The position numbers and the translations under genes were made by a program. Under the pieces are notes generated by a model. That model was not told the DNA's origin. It did no database searches and saw only the letters and a list, made by a program, of their open reading frames with translations. A stretch of 64,000 bases of DNA from Paenarthrobacter ilicis. GTDB taxonomy: Bacteria > Actinomycetota > Actinomycetes > Actinomycetales > Micrococcaceae. Shown here one piece after another: positions 18,679-27,298 of this stretch. Location: NCBI RefSeq assembly GCF_016907545.1, contig NZ_JAFBCD010000001.1, positions 2,480,001 through 2,544,000 of the forward strand. The letters are read 5' to 3'. Each line of letters begins with the position of its first letter. Position 1 is the stretch's first letter.

Positions 18679-19794
18679 CTAACGTTCCCCTGGCTTGCCC
18701 GAGTTCCGCGTGAAGTAAGGCCACGCCGTCACAGCTGCCATGACCAGGGCAGCCACAATCACCACAATGAGCACGATCTGCCACGGGAAGACGGCGAAAG
18801 CCACGCCGCCGAAGGCAAGGATGCAGGTCCACACGTACAGCATTACGACGGCGGAGCGGTGCGAGTACCCCAGGTCCACCAACTTGTGGTGGAGGTGCCC
18901 ACGATCAGCCGACCATGGAGATTGCCCCCTCGCTGTCCTCCTGATGACCGCCATTCCAAGGTCCAGCAGGGGAAGTGACAGAACCGCAAACGGAAGCAGG
19001 ATAGGCACCACTGTGGGGATGCCGTTGGCCCGGTCATAAAGACCGGAACCGATTTGTCCAGTGGCCACCACACCGGCGGAGGCCATCAGAAGGCCGATCA
19101 GCATGGCGCCGGAGTCACCCATGAAGATCTTGGCCGGAAACCAGTTGTGGGGAAGGAATCCGATGCAACTGCCCACCAGGATGGCCATCAAAAGTGTCGC
19201 CAGGTCCGAGTTGTCGGTGGAGGGATTGTTGCGGTGCACCCAATAAGCCGTCAGGAAGAAGGCTCCGCCGCCAATGGTGGCCACACCCGCAGCAAGACCG
19301 TCCAGGCCGTCGATGAAATTGACGGCGTTCATGGTGGTGACGATGAGCCCTGCCGTGAGGATGATCTGGACTGCCTCGGACTGGAGGAAGATCGGCTCGG
19401 GGATGAAGGGAACCACGGACATCCGCACGCCCCAGATGGCGACAATCAGGGCGGCCGCACCTTGGCCCAGCAGCTTGATCCACCAGCGGATGTCCAGGAT
19501 GTCGTCCGCGACGCCGACGGCAACGATCACCACCGCACCTGCGAGGATCCCCCATGGTGCGTCGTTATGCCTGAAGATGTCCTTGACGAAGAAGGAATTG
19601 GCCGCAACAACCAGGGCCACAAAAACACCGGCGAATATGCCCAGGCCACCGAGCTTGGAAATCAGGACCGAATGCATGTCCCGGCTGCGGATAGGTCGGT
19701 AGAGACGGAGTTTTTTTCCCGCCACCCTGGCGCCCCAGGTGGCGCCGTAGGAAACCAAGGCAGCAGTCAGTGCCATCAACAGGTACATGATCAT
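18679..19794 (-). CDS. wecA: Undecaprenyl/decaprenyl-phosphate N-acetylhexosamine-1-phosphate transferase (WecA/MraY family)
   Basis: 371 residues, about 11 membrane helices. Transfers GlcNAc-1-phosphate (or a similar sugar phosphate) from UDP-sugar to the carrier lipid, the first step of a wall glycan or teichoic acid. Family motifs are present: VADDILD (Asp97, Asp98, Asp101), NFIDGLDG (159-166), FMGDSGA (225-230) and a GHLHHKL loop, the His-rich signature of the bacterial WecA/TagO branch rather than MraY. The same gene sits between sua5 and atpI in mycobacteria. Start at ATG 19794 with GGGAGCGG upstream; an open extension to a GTG at 19890 lacks a ribosome site. Confidence 0.9.
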   Translation of the reverse strand: MIMYLLMALTAALVSYGATWGARVAGKKLRLYRPIRSRDMHSVLISKLGGLGIFAGVFVALVVAANSFFVKDIFRHNDAPWGILAGAVVIVAVGVADDILDIRWWIKLLGQGAAALIVAIWGVRMSVVPFIPEPIFLQSEAVQIILTAGLIVTTMNAVNFIDGLDGLAAGVATIGGGAFFLTAYWVHRNNPSTDNSDLATLLMAILVGSCIGFLPHNWFPAKIFMGDSGAMLIGLLMASAGVVATGQIGSGLYDRANGIPTVVPILLPFAVLSLPLLDLGMAVIRRTARGQSPWSADRGHLHHKLVDLGYSHRSAVVMLYVWTCILAFGGVAFAVFPWQIVLIVVIVAALVMAAVTAWPYFTRNSGKPGER

Positions 19795-20077
19795 GCGGCC
19801 GCTCCCGGGGGCAGCACACACAGCGAACCGGAGAAGCCGGCCAGCGAAGGCATCCGGTTCCGCGCCTTGCTGCCCGGAATTTCCGGGCACCTCAAGGTGT
19901 GGAATTCTGTCTGTTGGTAAATGGAACTACTCCGTCGCCATGCCTGCACCGGCTGTGCCGAATGTTGCGGGTTTCTGTTGGACTCTCATCACGATACTAA
20001 TGCCATGGGCCGTGACTTCCCCGGCGACGCAGCCGCGTCACACCGTCCTCGCATGACCTGGTTGCGCCTCACCGATG

Positions 20078-21034
20078 TTATCCGGCCTGCTTCTGGACGG
20101 GACGGAGAGCGTAGATGCCGTCCAGTACTTCTTCGTTGGAACGCGGCGCCCGCAGGCTGTCCTTCAGGCCTTTCAACAGCCCCGACAACAGGAGTTTCCG
20201 GTTGGGTGAAGCCACGATGGTGCGGGTCCAGTTCCGCAACGACGCCCCGGTAAAGAGAACCTTTTCCCACGGCGCCAAGGCTCGCGACCGGGTGTAGACC
20301 CACACCTTGTTACGGACCTCGTAGTAGAAGCGCGCTCCGGGATCGGCGCCCGCGTCACCAAAAACCTTGGTGTGATGGTTGGCCACCGAAGCGCTGGTGG
20401 TCAAGCCGACACCCTGCCGGGAAATCCGCGCAGTGTATTCGAGGTCATCATTCCAAATGAAGTAGTCGGCGATCGGGAGTCCGTACCGCCTGATGTGATC
20501 GGCACTGATCAGCACCGACACAAAGGACGCACTACGGATCTGGGTGGCTCCTGCTTTGGTTGCAGCGCTCCGCAGTTCTTCGCCTGCCCGCATTCTGGGG
20601 CGCATGCGGTTCATAGGGTGATCCCGCCCGTCGGTCCACACAACACGGCTGGCGATGAAGCCCGGTTCTTGACCTGTTTCCCGCTGGTAGGCAGTGGAGA
20701 CGTCCAGAGCCTCCTGCAGCGCGCCGGCCTGGGGCTCCGTGTCGTCATCCATGATCCAGACGTGGTCAGCTCCGTGGTCCAGAACCGCGCGTTCCATACC
20801 GACGACGAACCCGCCGGCGCCGCCGACGTTGCTGTTCAGGGTGATGATGTCGGTGGCTACGGGACCGCGATAACCCTCCAGGAACGCGGCAGTGTGGTCA
20901 GTCGACGCGTTATTGACGATCACTATGGCATCCGGGACCCGGGTTCCCGCCGTGATGCCGGCCAACGTGGTCTCGAGAAGTTCGCGTCGGTTATAAGTCA
21001 CCACAACGGCAACCACAACAGCTTGGGACGTCAT
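20078..21034 (-). CDS. Glycosyltransferase family 2 (GlfT1/rhamnosyltransferase-like)
   Basis: 318 residues, soluble or peripheral. GT-A fold start VVVTYNRRELLETTL, the nucleotide-sugar site MDDDTEP (DxD), and the acceptor-side motif FIWNDDLEYTARI seen in GlfT1/WbbL-like enzymes that add galactofuranose or rhamnose to lipid-linked precursors. The C-terminus is basic (LLKGLKDSLRAPR) and may touch the membrane. The start ATG overlaps the stop of the GT26 gene (TAATG). The sugar cannot be assigned from sequence. Confidence 0.85.
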   Translation of the reverse strand: MTSQAVVVAVVVTYNRRELLETTLAGITAGTRVPDAIVIVNNASTDHTAAFLEGYRGPVATDIITLNSNVGGAGGFVVGMERAVLDHGADHVWIMDDDTEPQAGALQEALDVSTAYQRETGQEPGFIASRVVWTDGRDHPMNRMRPRMRAGEELRSAATKAGATQIRSASFVSVLISADHIRRYGLPIADYFIWNDDLEYTARISRQGVGLTTSASVANHHTKVFGDAGADPGARFYYEVRNKVWVYTRSRALAPWEKVLFTGASLRNWTRTIVASPNRKLLLSGLLKGLKDSLRAPRSNEEVLDGIYALRPVQKQAG

Positions 21035-21834
21035 TAATCAGCCTTCGGTCTGGAACTTGGTGTTTGGTGGGGCCGCAGTCGGCGACGGATCAGGAGGGCG
21101 GCAAGTTTCCAGGGTTCCACAAACACCCTGTAGGCCACGCGGCCCGGGTGCAGAATCAGGCGCCACGCCCACTCAAGACCAAGGCGTCCCAACCAGCGCG
21201 GAGCCAGCTTTTGGATACCGGCTACCTGTTCAATGGCACCGCCAACAGCACAATACACAGCCGGAGGGAGACCCCCCAATTGGCGATGCAGGACGCTTTC
21301 CTGCAGGGGCATTCCAAGACCCAGCAGCACCAGCTGCGGGCGGAAGGTGCTGAGCCAGTCAACAGCGGCCTGCTCCAGCCTGTTGTCCCACCCCTCCCCT
21401 GGCATTCCGTCCACGGTAGCGTCGGGCAGGATGGACCGCAGGCGCGCTATTGCGCGGTTGTTGGCATCGCGTCCGGCGCCAACGACGGCCACGCGGTCCA
21501 ATCCGGCCACCCTCCCCAGCTCCGGGATCCAATCCATGGAGCCCAGCCGATACGCCATGACGCCCTGCGATGCCTGCTCCAGCTCCTGGCGGTGTGCCCG
21601 TCCCCACAGCATGGCCACGGGAGCACCGTCCAGCAAAATGATGGAGCTGTTCCCATAGAGCTCCCGGACGTCTGCACGCGAGTGATGCAAAGTGACGCTG
21701 TGGAGATTGTGGCCCAGCACCGTGGCGGTATTACCGGAAGCTATCAAAACCCCCAAGGCATCAAGGAGTTCGTCAACGAGCATGGGAGTTGCGTCCACGT
21801 CAAGGACGGGGACGCGTTGGCGGGGCGGAATCAT
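21034..21834 (-). CDS. WecG/TagA/CpsF family glycosyltransferase (GT26)
   Basis: 266 residues. Family features: NLHSVTLHH near residue 43, LLDGAPVAMLWG with the catalytic Asp region, VAVVGAG and LGLGMPLQE in the nucleotide-binding half, and the C-terminal APRWLGRLGLEWAWRL amphipathic tail that docks on membrane. GT26 enzymes add the second sugar (often ManNAc) to polyprenyl-PP-GlcNAc, so it probably follows WecA. ATGA overlap with sua5. Confidence 0.88.
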   Translation of the reverse strand: MIPPRQRVPVLDVDATPMLVDELLDALGVLIASGNTATVLGHNLHSVTLHHSRADVRELYGNSSIILLDGAPVAMLWGRAHRQELEQASQGVMAYRLGSMDWIPELGRVAGLDRVAVVGAGRDANNRAIARLRSILPDATVDGMPGEGWDNRLEQAAVDWLSTFRPQLVLLGLGMPLQESVLHRQLGGLPPAVYCAVGGAIEQVAGIQKLAPRWLGRLGLEWAWRLILHPGRVAYRVFVEPWKLAALLIRRRLRPHQTPSSRPKAD

Positions 21835-22628
21835 TCCGGCTTGGCGGGTGTGGGAGAGCCCGGTTCGTTGGCGGGTGTGGGAGAGCCCGGTTCCTTGGCG
21901 GGTGTGGGAGAGCCCGTTTCAGGGTCAGCGGCCGCCGGATCGTCAGTCCCGGCACTCACTGGGATCTCTTCTCCGAAACCGAGAATGGAGGGGACAATGC
22001 CGCGGAGTTGTTCCAACTCGATGGCACCCTGCCGTGCCACACGGAAAGGCGTGGACGTGGCGTCAACAATGGTGGAGGGCACAGCCGCTGTGCCCTTGAC
22101 TGGCCGGAAGCCACCTTCAAGGTACACCTCGACGGACTCGGCCAACTGCAGACGCGCTTCCGCGGCAGTCTGCGCAGCTTCCTGGCCCGTGCGGTTCGCG
22201 GAGGAGACGGCAAGCGGCCCTGTGAGGCCGAGAAGTTCCAGGGCGATCTCGTCATCAGGCATCCGCAAGGCAACAGTGCCCTTGGTCTCGCCGAGATCCC
22301 AGTCAAGGGACGGTTGGGCGTGAAGGATAAGGGTCAGGCCGCCCGGCCAAAAGGCCTGGGCCAAGGCCCTGGCGTCGGCGGGGATATCGGTGGCCAGACC
22401 GTCCAGCGCGTTGATCCGTGGAATCAGCACGGGGGGCGGCATCTGGCGGCTGCGGCCCTTGGAGGCCAGCAACATTGTCACTGCCAGCGGCGAGAAGGCA
22501 TCTGCACCGATGCCGTAAACGGTATCCGTGGGCAGCACAATGCACTTCTTTTCGCTGATGGCGCGCTGGGCGTGCCGAAGTCCTTCAGCACGCTGGTCGT
22601 CGGAAGTGCAGTTATAGGTTGTGGTCAC
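21831..22628 (-). CDS. Threonylcarbamoyl-AMP synthase (Sua5/YrdC) with repeat tail
   Basis: Makes threonylcarbamoyl-AMP for the t6A37 modification of ANN-reading tRNAs. The YrdC domain covers about residues 10-200: LPTDTVYGIGADAF, ASKGRSR at the substrate site, FWPGGLTLIL, VALRMPDD and VSSANRTGQ are all recognisable. There is no Sua5 C-terminal domain; instead the last 60 residues end in three Pro/Gly/Ser repeats. GTG start at 22628, 12 nt downstream of the prmC stop. Confidence 0.92.
   Translation of the reverse strand: MTTTYNCTSDDQRAEGLRHAQRAISEKKCIVLPTDTVYGIGADAFSPLAVTMLLASKGRSRQMPPPVLIPRINALDGLATDIPADARALAQAFWPGGLTLILHAQPSLDWDLGETKGTVALRMPDDEIALELLGLTGPLAVSSANRTGQEAAQTAAEARLQLAESVEVYLEGGFRPVKGTAAVPSTIVDATSTPFRVARQGAIELEQLRGIVPSILGFGEEIPVSAGTDDPAAADPETGSPTPAKEPGSPTPANEPGSPTPAKPE
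21841..21921 (-). repeat. Three 27-bp tandem repeats at the 3' end of the Sua5 gene
   Basis: Units at 21841-21867, 21868-21894 and 21895-21921, nearly identical (the first 25 bases of units 1 and 2 agree fully). They encode the 9-residue unit GSPTPAKEP three times. The multiple-of-nine length lets copy number change without frameshift. Confidence 0.9.
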
Positions 22629-22640
22629 AGCGCTATTCTT

Positions 22641-23531
22641 TCACTCATCGGGGCGGGCGCCCGCCAGCGTAGCGCTGGTGGCCCGTTCCTTGCCATTCAG
22701 GTCCATGTGCGTGGTGACGTCCCGCCAATATCCCGTACGTTCCAGCATCCCGGCTATCCAGGCTGCCTGTACCTCAGCGTGTTCCATCACAAAGTAGCCG
22801 CCGGGTTTCAGCAGGCGCGCAGCAGAGGCTGCGGCCGCCGTCGGAAGTTCCATGCCGTCCGCTCCCCCACCGTACAAGGCCTCGGGGGGATCGTGCAGGG
22901 CTACTTCGGGTTCTGTGGGGATTGCTTCGGCCGGAATATAGGGCGGGTTGGACACCACGACGTCGAAGGTGCCGTTGTGTTCCTGCAGCGCATCGCGCAA
23001 GTCGCCGTGAAGGAGGCTGACGCCCAACGGCTCCAGGTTCCTGGCAGCCCAGGCGTGCGCAAAAGTACTATATTCCACGGCATGGACCTCCGCCGCGGGT
23101 ACCTCGTGGGCGATCGAACCGGCTATGGCGCCGGACCCCGTCCCCAGATCAACAACTTTGGGGTGATCAACGGCGTTGGCGTCAATCAGGCCGGACAGAT
23201 GGTCGATCACCAACTGCACCACGGATTCCGTCTCCGGCCTGGGGATGAAGACCCCTGGCCCAACCCGGAGTTCCAGGTGGCGGAAGTACGCCACGCCAGT
23301 GATGTGCTGCAACGGAACCCGGGCAGCGCGCTCTGCCACCAACTCCGCATAACCCGCGGGCGCCGGCGCGTCAGTGAGGACCAAGGCCCGCAAACGCCCC
23401 AGGCCAACACCCAGGAGGTGGTCCGCCAACAGTTCGGCGTCGACGCGCGGACTGGGCACGCCGGCCTCTTTCAACACGGCAGTGGCCTCGCGGAGGGCGT
23501 CCGCGAGGCTTTGCCTAGGATAAAACGTCAT
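22641..23531 (-). CDS. prmC: Peptide chain release factor N5-glutamine methyltransferase
   Basis: Methylates the GGQ glutamine of release factors. 296 residues. An N-terminal helical bundle binds the release factor; the methyltransferase domain has VDLGTGSGAIA (SAM site, 128-137), and NPPY at 195-198 binds the target glutamine. Start at ATG 23531 with GGGA upstream; an in-frame extension to 23636 runs into prfA. Lies immediately after prfA, its substrate. Confidence 0.95.
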   Translation of the reverse strand: MTFYPRQSLADALREATAVLKEAGVPSPRVDAELLADHLLGVGLGRLRALVLTDAPAPAGYAELVAERAARVPLQHITGVAYFRHLELRVGPGVFIPRPETESVVQLVIDHLSGLIDANAVDHPKVVDLGTGSGAIAGSIAHEVPAAEVHAVEYSTFAHAWAARNLEPLGVSLLHGDLRDALQEHNGTFDVVVSNPPYIPAEAIPTEPEVALHDPPEALYGGGADGMELPTAAAASAARLLKPGGYFVMEHAEVQAAWIAGMLERTGYWRDVTTHMDLNGKERATSATLAGARPDE

Positions 23532-23562
23532 GGATATTCCCGCTGGGTGGTGAGGGGCTGGG

Positions 23563-24636
23563 CTACTCGCCGATGGCGTCCAGGCGTGCCTGCTCATCTG
23601 CTTCGATCGCTGACTGGATGACAGGTTCAAGGTCACCGTTCATGACAGCGTCAAGGTTGTAGGCCTTGTAACCCGTCCGGTGATCCGCGATGCGGTTTTC
23701 CGGGAAGTTGTACGTGCGGATGCGCTCCGAACGGTCCATGGTTCGGATCTGCGACTTGCGCTGTTCCGAGTTGGCCGCATCAATCTGTTCCTGTTGGTGG
23801 GCCAGGAGCCGTGCACGGAGGACGCGCATGCCGGCTTCACGGTTCTGCAGCTGCGATTTCTCGTTCTGCATGGCCACCACAATGCCGGTAGGCAAGTGGG
23901 TGATGCGGACAGCCGAGTCCGTGGTGTTGACGGACTGTCCACCCGGTCCCGAAGAACGGTAGACATCGATCTTGAGGTCGTTCTGGTTGATTTCGAGCTC
24001 TTCGGGCTCGTCCACTTCGGGGAGCACCAGGACGCCTGCAGCGGAGGTGTGGATGCGGCCCTGCGATTCCGTCACGGGAACGCGCTGAACACGGTGGACG
24101 CCACCTTCGAACTTCAACCTCGCGAAGACACCTTCGGCCGGATCATTGGAGCTGCCCTTGATCGCGACGGAGACATCCTTGTAGCCACCAAGGTCGGATT
24201 CGGTGGCCGAGATCATCTCGGTCTTCCAGCCGCGGGATTCGGCATAACGCATGTACATGCGGAGGAGATCGCCGGCAAACAGGGCAGCCTCGTCGCCACC
24301 TTCGCCGCCCTTGACTTCCAGGATCACGTTGCGGGCATCATCAGGGTCCCGCGGAATCAGGAGCCGGCGCAGACGTTCTTCCGCAGCCGGAATCTGTTCT
24401 TCCAACTGCACTACTTCAGCGGCGAACTCGGGATCCTCGTCTGCCATCTCGCTGGCAGCCTCAAGATCATCGTTGAGCCCGCGCCACTTGTTGTACGCCT
24501 CCACAATGCCCTGAAGCTGAGCAGACCGCCGCCCCAACTTCCTGGCAGCAGACTGATCGGCATAAACAGCAGGATCACTGAGCTGCGCCTGAATGGCAGC
24601 ATGCTCATCAAGCAATCCCTGTACGGACTCAAACAT
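23563..24636 (-). CDS. prfA: Peptide chain release factor 1
   Basis: 357 residues. Reads UAA and UAG. The tripeptide anticodon is Pro187-Val-Thr189 in [14 protein letters not shown], and the peptidyl-hydrolysis loop is GGQ at 232-234 ([15 protein letters not shown]). ATG at 24636 with AAAGG upstream is the family start. Begins 175 nt after the rho stop, beyond a strong terminator, so it has its own promoter. Confidence 0.97.
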   Translation of the reverse strand: MFESVQGLLDEHAAIQAQLSDPAVYADQSAARKLGRRSAQLQGIVEAYNKWRGLNDDLEAASEMADEDPEFAAEVVQLEEQIPAAEERLRRLLIPRDPDDARNVILEVKGGEGGDEAALFAGDLLRMYMRYAESRGWKTEMISATESDLGGYKDVSVAIKGSSNDPAEGVFARLKFEGGVHRVQRVPVTESQGRIHTSAAGVLVLPEVDEPEELEINQNDLKIDVYRSSGPGGQSVNTTDSAVRITHLPTGIVVAMQNEKSQLQNREAGMRVLRARLLAHQQEQIDAANSEQRKSQIRTMDRSERIRTYNFPENRIADHRTGYKAYNLDAVMNGDLEPVIQSAIEADEQARLDAIGE

Positions 24637-24749
24637 TTGGAACGACCTTTCAACGCTGCGCCCAAGTTTAGTGGCGCGAACAGCGGAAGGTGACACTACC
24701 GCCGTCGAGTATTAACAACCGGCACGCGAAGGCGGGCCGAAAACGGAAC

Positions 24750-24800
24750 GAGCCGCTGATTCTGCCGGCCCCAAGGTGGGGACAGCAGAATCAGCGGCTC
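24750..24800 (-). terminator. Strong intrinsic terminator between rho and prfA
   Basis: 16-bp perfect stem: GAGCCGCTGATTCTGC at 24750-24765 pairs with GCAGAATCAGCGGCTC at 24785-24800, with an inner CCCC/GGGG extension. On the rho strand it is followed by GTTCCGTTTT. It lies only 10 nt after the rho stop. Confidence 0.85.
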
Positions 24801-24810
24801 AGTAAAACAG

Positions 24811-26997
24811 CTATTTGTCGTTGTCCGACTTTGCTCCAAGCGTCGTCTTCTGAACCTGCATGAGGAACTCGACGTTGCTCTGTGTTTCCCGGATCTTGTT
24901 GGTCAGCAGCTCAAGGCTCTGCTGCTGCTCCAGTCCGGATAGGACACGGCGCAGCTTCCACATGATCTTGACTTCTTCGGGCGAGAGCAGGTTCTCTTCG
25001 CGGCGCGTGCCGGATGCGTTGACGTCCACTGCCGGGAAGATGCGCTTGTCCGCGAGCTGGCGGGACAGGCGGAGCTCCATGTTGCCGGTGCCCTTGAACT
25101 CCTCGAAGATCACTTCGTCCATCTTGGAGCCGGTCTCCACCAGAGCCGTTGCCAGGATGGTCAGCGAACCGCCGTTTTCGATGTTGCGGGCAGCACCGAA
25201 GAACCGCTTGGGCGGGTACAGCGCTGCGGAGTCAACACCACCGGACAGGATGCGGCCGGAGGCCGGTGCTGCCAGGTTGTAGGCACGGCCCAGACGGGTC
25301 ATGGAGTCCAGAAGAACCACTACGTCCATGCCCATTTCCACGAGGCGCTTGGCGCGTTCGATGGAGAGCTCGGCAACCGTGGTGTGGTCATCCGCGGGAC
25401 GGTCGAAGGTGGAGGCAATGACCTCACCCTTGACTGTGCGCTGCATGTCCGTGACTTCTTCGGGACGTTCGTCAACGAGCACCATCATGAGGTGGACCTC
25501 AGGATTGTTGGTGGTGATGGCGTTGGCGATCGACTGCAGGATGAGGGTCTTACCAGCCTTGGGCGGGGAGACAATCAGGCCACGCTGGCCCTTGCCGATC
25601 GGAGCCACGAGGTCAATGACACGCGGGCCGATCTTCTTGGGGTCGGTTTCCAGGCGAAGGCGCTCGGACGGGTACAGCGGGACGAGCTTTGCGAACTCGA
25701 CGCGGTCCTTGAGCTCTTCCGGAGTCTTGCCGTTGACGGAAGTGACGCGGACCAGCGCGTTGAACTTCTGACGCGCGGACTGCTGGCTGCGGTCTTCGCC
25801 TTCGCGCGGTGCACGGATGGCGCCTACAACGGCGTCGCCCTTGCGGAGGTTGTACTTCTTGACCTGGGCCAAGGAGACGTAGACGTCATTTGCACCGGGG
25901 AGGTAGCCGGACGTACGGATGAACGCGTAGTTCTCCAGCACATCCAGGATGCCGGCCACAGGCAGCAGGACGTCGTCCTCGGTTACTTCGACGTCATCAA
26001 CGTCCGGCCCCTGCGAACGCCCACGGCGACGTTCGTTGCGGTCACGGAAACGGTCGCTGCGGCTGTTGCCGTCACGGCTGTCCTGGCCGCCGCGGCGATC
26101 ATTGCGGTCGTTGGAATCATTGCGTTCACGGCGGTTGCGGCGGTTCCTGCGGTTGCCCGTATCATCGCCGTCGTTGCTGTTGTCCTCGCGGCGTCCGCGG
26201 GAGTTGTCACGCCCGCGCTGCTCGCCTGACTCGGACTGCTCGTTCCTGTCTGAACGCTGCTCGTTCCTGTCTGAACGCTGCTCGTTCCGGTCTGAGCGCT
26301 GTTCGTTGCGGTCTGAGCGCTGTTCGTTGCGGTCTGAACGCTGCTCGTTCCGGTCTGAGCGCTGCTCGTTCCGGTCTGAGCGCTGCTCGTTGCGGTCTGA
26401 ACGCTGCTCGGTCCGCTGCTCTGCAGCAGGAGCCTCAGTAGCTTCAACGGGTGCTGCGGCAGCTTCTCCGCGACGACGGTTCCGGGTGCGGGGCTGGCGA
26501 CGCTCGCCATTAGCCTCCGCGGCTTCGGCAGCCACGGGGGTCTCTGCCGCAGGTTCCACTGAAGGTTCGACGGCGGTGCTTGCGGCCTCGGGGGCTGCCA
26601 CGACGCCGTCGCTGGTTGCACGGCGGCTGCGGCCACGACCGCGGGCACGGGGAGCTTCCTGCGCAGGTGCGTCGGCAACCTCGCCGGCTACGGGGGCAAC
26701 ATCGGCCTTGGGCTCGGCTGCCGGAGCAGACTTGGCTGCGGCGGCACTGCTCTTGGTGGCGGTGGCCTTGGCAGGTGCCTTGGACGTGGAGCTGCCTGCG
26801 CGATGGGCAGAAATGGCAGTCACCAAGTCACCCTTACGCATGCGGGATCCCCCGGAAATGCCCAGCTGGCTGGCAAGAGCCTGAAGCTGGGCGAGCTTAA
26901 GGCCTGCAAGGCCGCTGCTCTTGGTGGTTGCTGCCGTTGACTCTGCAGCAGAAGATGTTGTGTCCACAGCTGAAGCCAGCTCAGTGGTTTCTGTCAC
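24811..26997 (-). CDS. rho: Transcription termination factor Rho with large disordered insertion
   Basis: 728 residues, compared with 419 in E. coli. Residues 28-70 are the Rho N-terminal SAP-like domain (LAQLQALASQLGISGGSRMRKG). A long polar insertion (about 75-345) first rich in Ala/Pro/Glu, then in Arg/Asn/Asp/Gln, follows. The cold-shock-like RNA-binding domain and the RecA-type motor close the chain: P-loop SPPKAGKT, Walker B VLLDSMTRLGRAYN, and Q/R-loops. Insertions of this kind in actinobacterial Rho (for example Micrococcus luteus) add RNA affinity and help termination on GC-rich transcripts. GTG start preceded by GGGGGAAGGA. Single gene with own leader and terminator. Confidence 0.96.
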   Translation of the reverse strand: MTETTELASAVDTTSSAAESTAATTKSSGLAGLKLAQLQALASQLGISGGSRMRKGDLVTAISAHRAGSSTSKAPAKATATKSSAAAAKSAPAAEPKADVAPVAGEVADAPAQEAPRARGRGRSRRATSDGVVAAPEAASTAVEPSVEPAAETPVAAEAAEANGERRQPRTRNRRRGEAAAAPVEATEAPAAEQRTEQRSDRNEQRSDRNEQRSDRNEQRSDRNEQRSDRNEQRSDRNEQRSDRNEQRSDRNEQSESGEQRGRDNSRGRREDNSNDGDDTGNRRNRRNRRERNDSNDRNDRRGGQDSRDGNSRSDRFRDRNERRRGRSQGPDVDDVEVTEDDVLLPVAGILDVLENYAFIRTSGYLPGANDVYVSLAQVKKYNLRKGDAVVGAIRAPREGEDRSQQSARQKFNALVRVTSVNGKTPEELKDRVEFAKLVPLYPSERLRLETDPKKIGPRVIDLVAPIGKGQRGLIVSPPKAGKTLILQSIANAITTNNPEVHLMMVLVDERPEEVTDMQRTVKGEVIASTFDRPADDHTTVAELSIERAKRLVEMGMDVVVLLDSMTRLGRAYNLAAPASGRILSGGVDSAALYPPKRFFGAARNIENGGSLTILATALVETGSKMDEVIFEEFKGTGNMELRLSRQLADKRIFPAVDVNASGTRREENLLSPEEVKIMWKLRRVLSGLEQQQSLELLTNKIRETQSNVEFLMQVQKTTLGAKSDNDK
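26238..26405 (-). repeat. Eight 21-bp tandem repeats inside rho
   Basis: Eight in-frame units encode EQRSDRN (residues about 198-253). Units differ at a few third positions, so the array is not brand new. They lie in the disordered RNA-binding insertion and are expected to vary in number between strains. Confidence 0.92.
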
Positions 26998-27298
26998 GAA
27001 GGATCCTTCCCCCTCGACGGCGTCCAGAGCGAGAGCTGGACGCGATGATGTGTTCAGGGTTGCAGTTCAGATCTGCAACCGGTGATTTTGGCCGGGCCTG
27101 ATGGATTGTGGCCACCAGGGCCGATGTTGACCGTCTCACCTGATCCGGTTACCCGGACAGCCGACTGAAAAAGAAGGGAACAGAGAGATCTGCGGCACCT
27201 AAAACAGGCCGGAAAGAGACGACACCACCAACGTTGGCACAGTTGACGAAAGGAACGGTGAGACACCGAGATCCAAAATCAGGGAACTGCCCGCGGTT
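26998..27298 (-). promoter_or_regulatory. Promoter/leader region of rho with two hairpins
   Basis: About 300 nt between thrB and rho without a gene. Near the rho start two perfect hairpins can be drawn: CGTCCAG (27021-27027) with CTGGACG (27036-27042), and GGTTGCAG (27058-27065) with CTGCAACC (27073-27080). The first ends about 24 nt before the GTG. Rho genes are commonly autoregulated by termination in the leader, and this leader has room for it. No promoter is convincing. Confidence 0.45.

Noticed and set aside
26238-26405. Regular 21-bp repeats on rho as a CRISPR-like array
   Set aside because: No spacers; the repeats are directly adjacent, in frame, and encode a protein repeat.
25949-26884. 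Long plus-strand ORF rich in Arg/Ser opposite rho
   Set aside because: It is the mirror of the rho repeat region; its repetitive translation follows from the rho codons and it has no ribosome site or domain.
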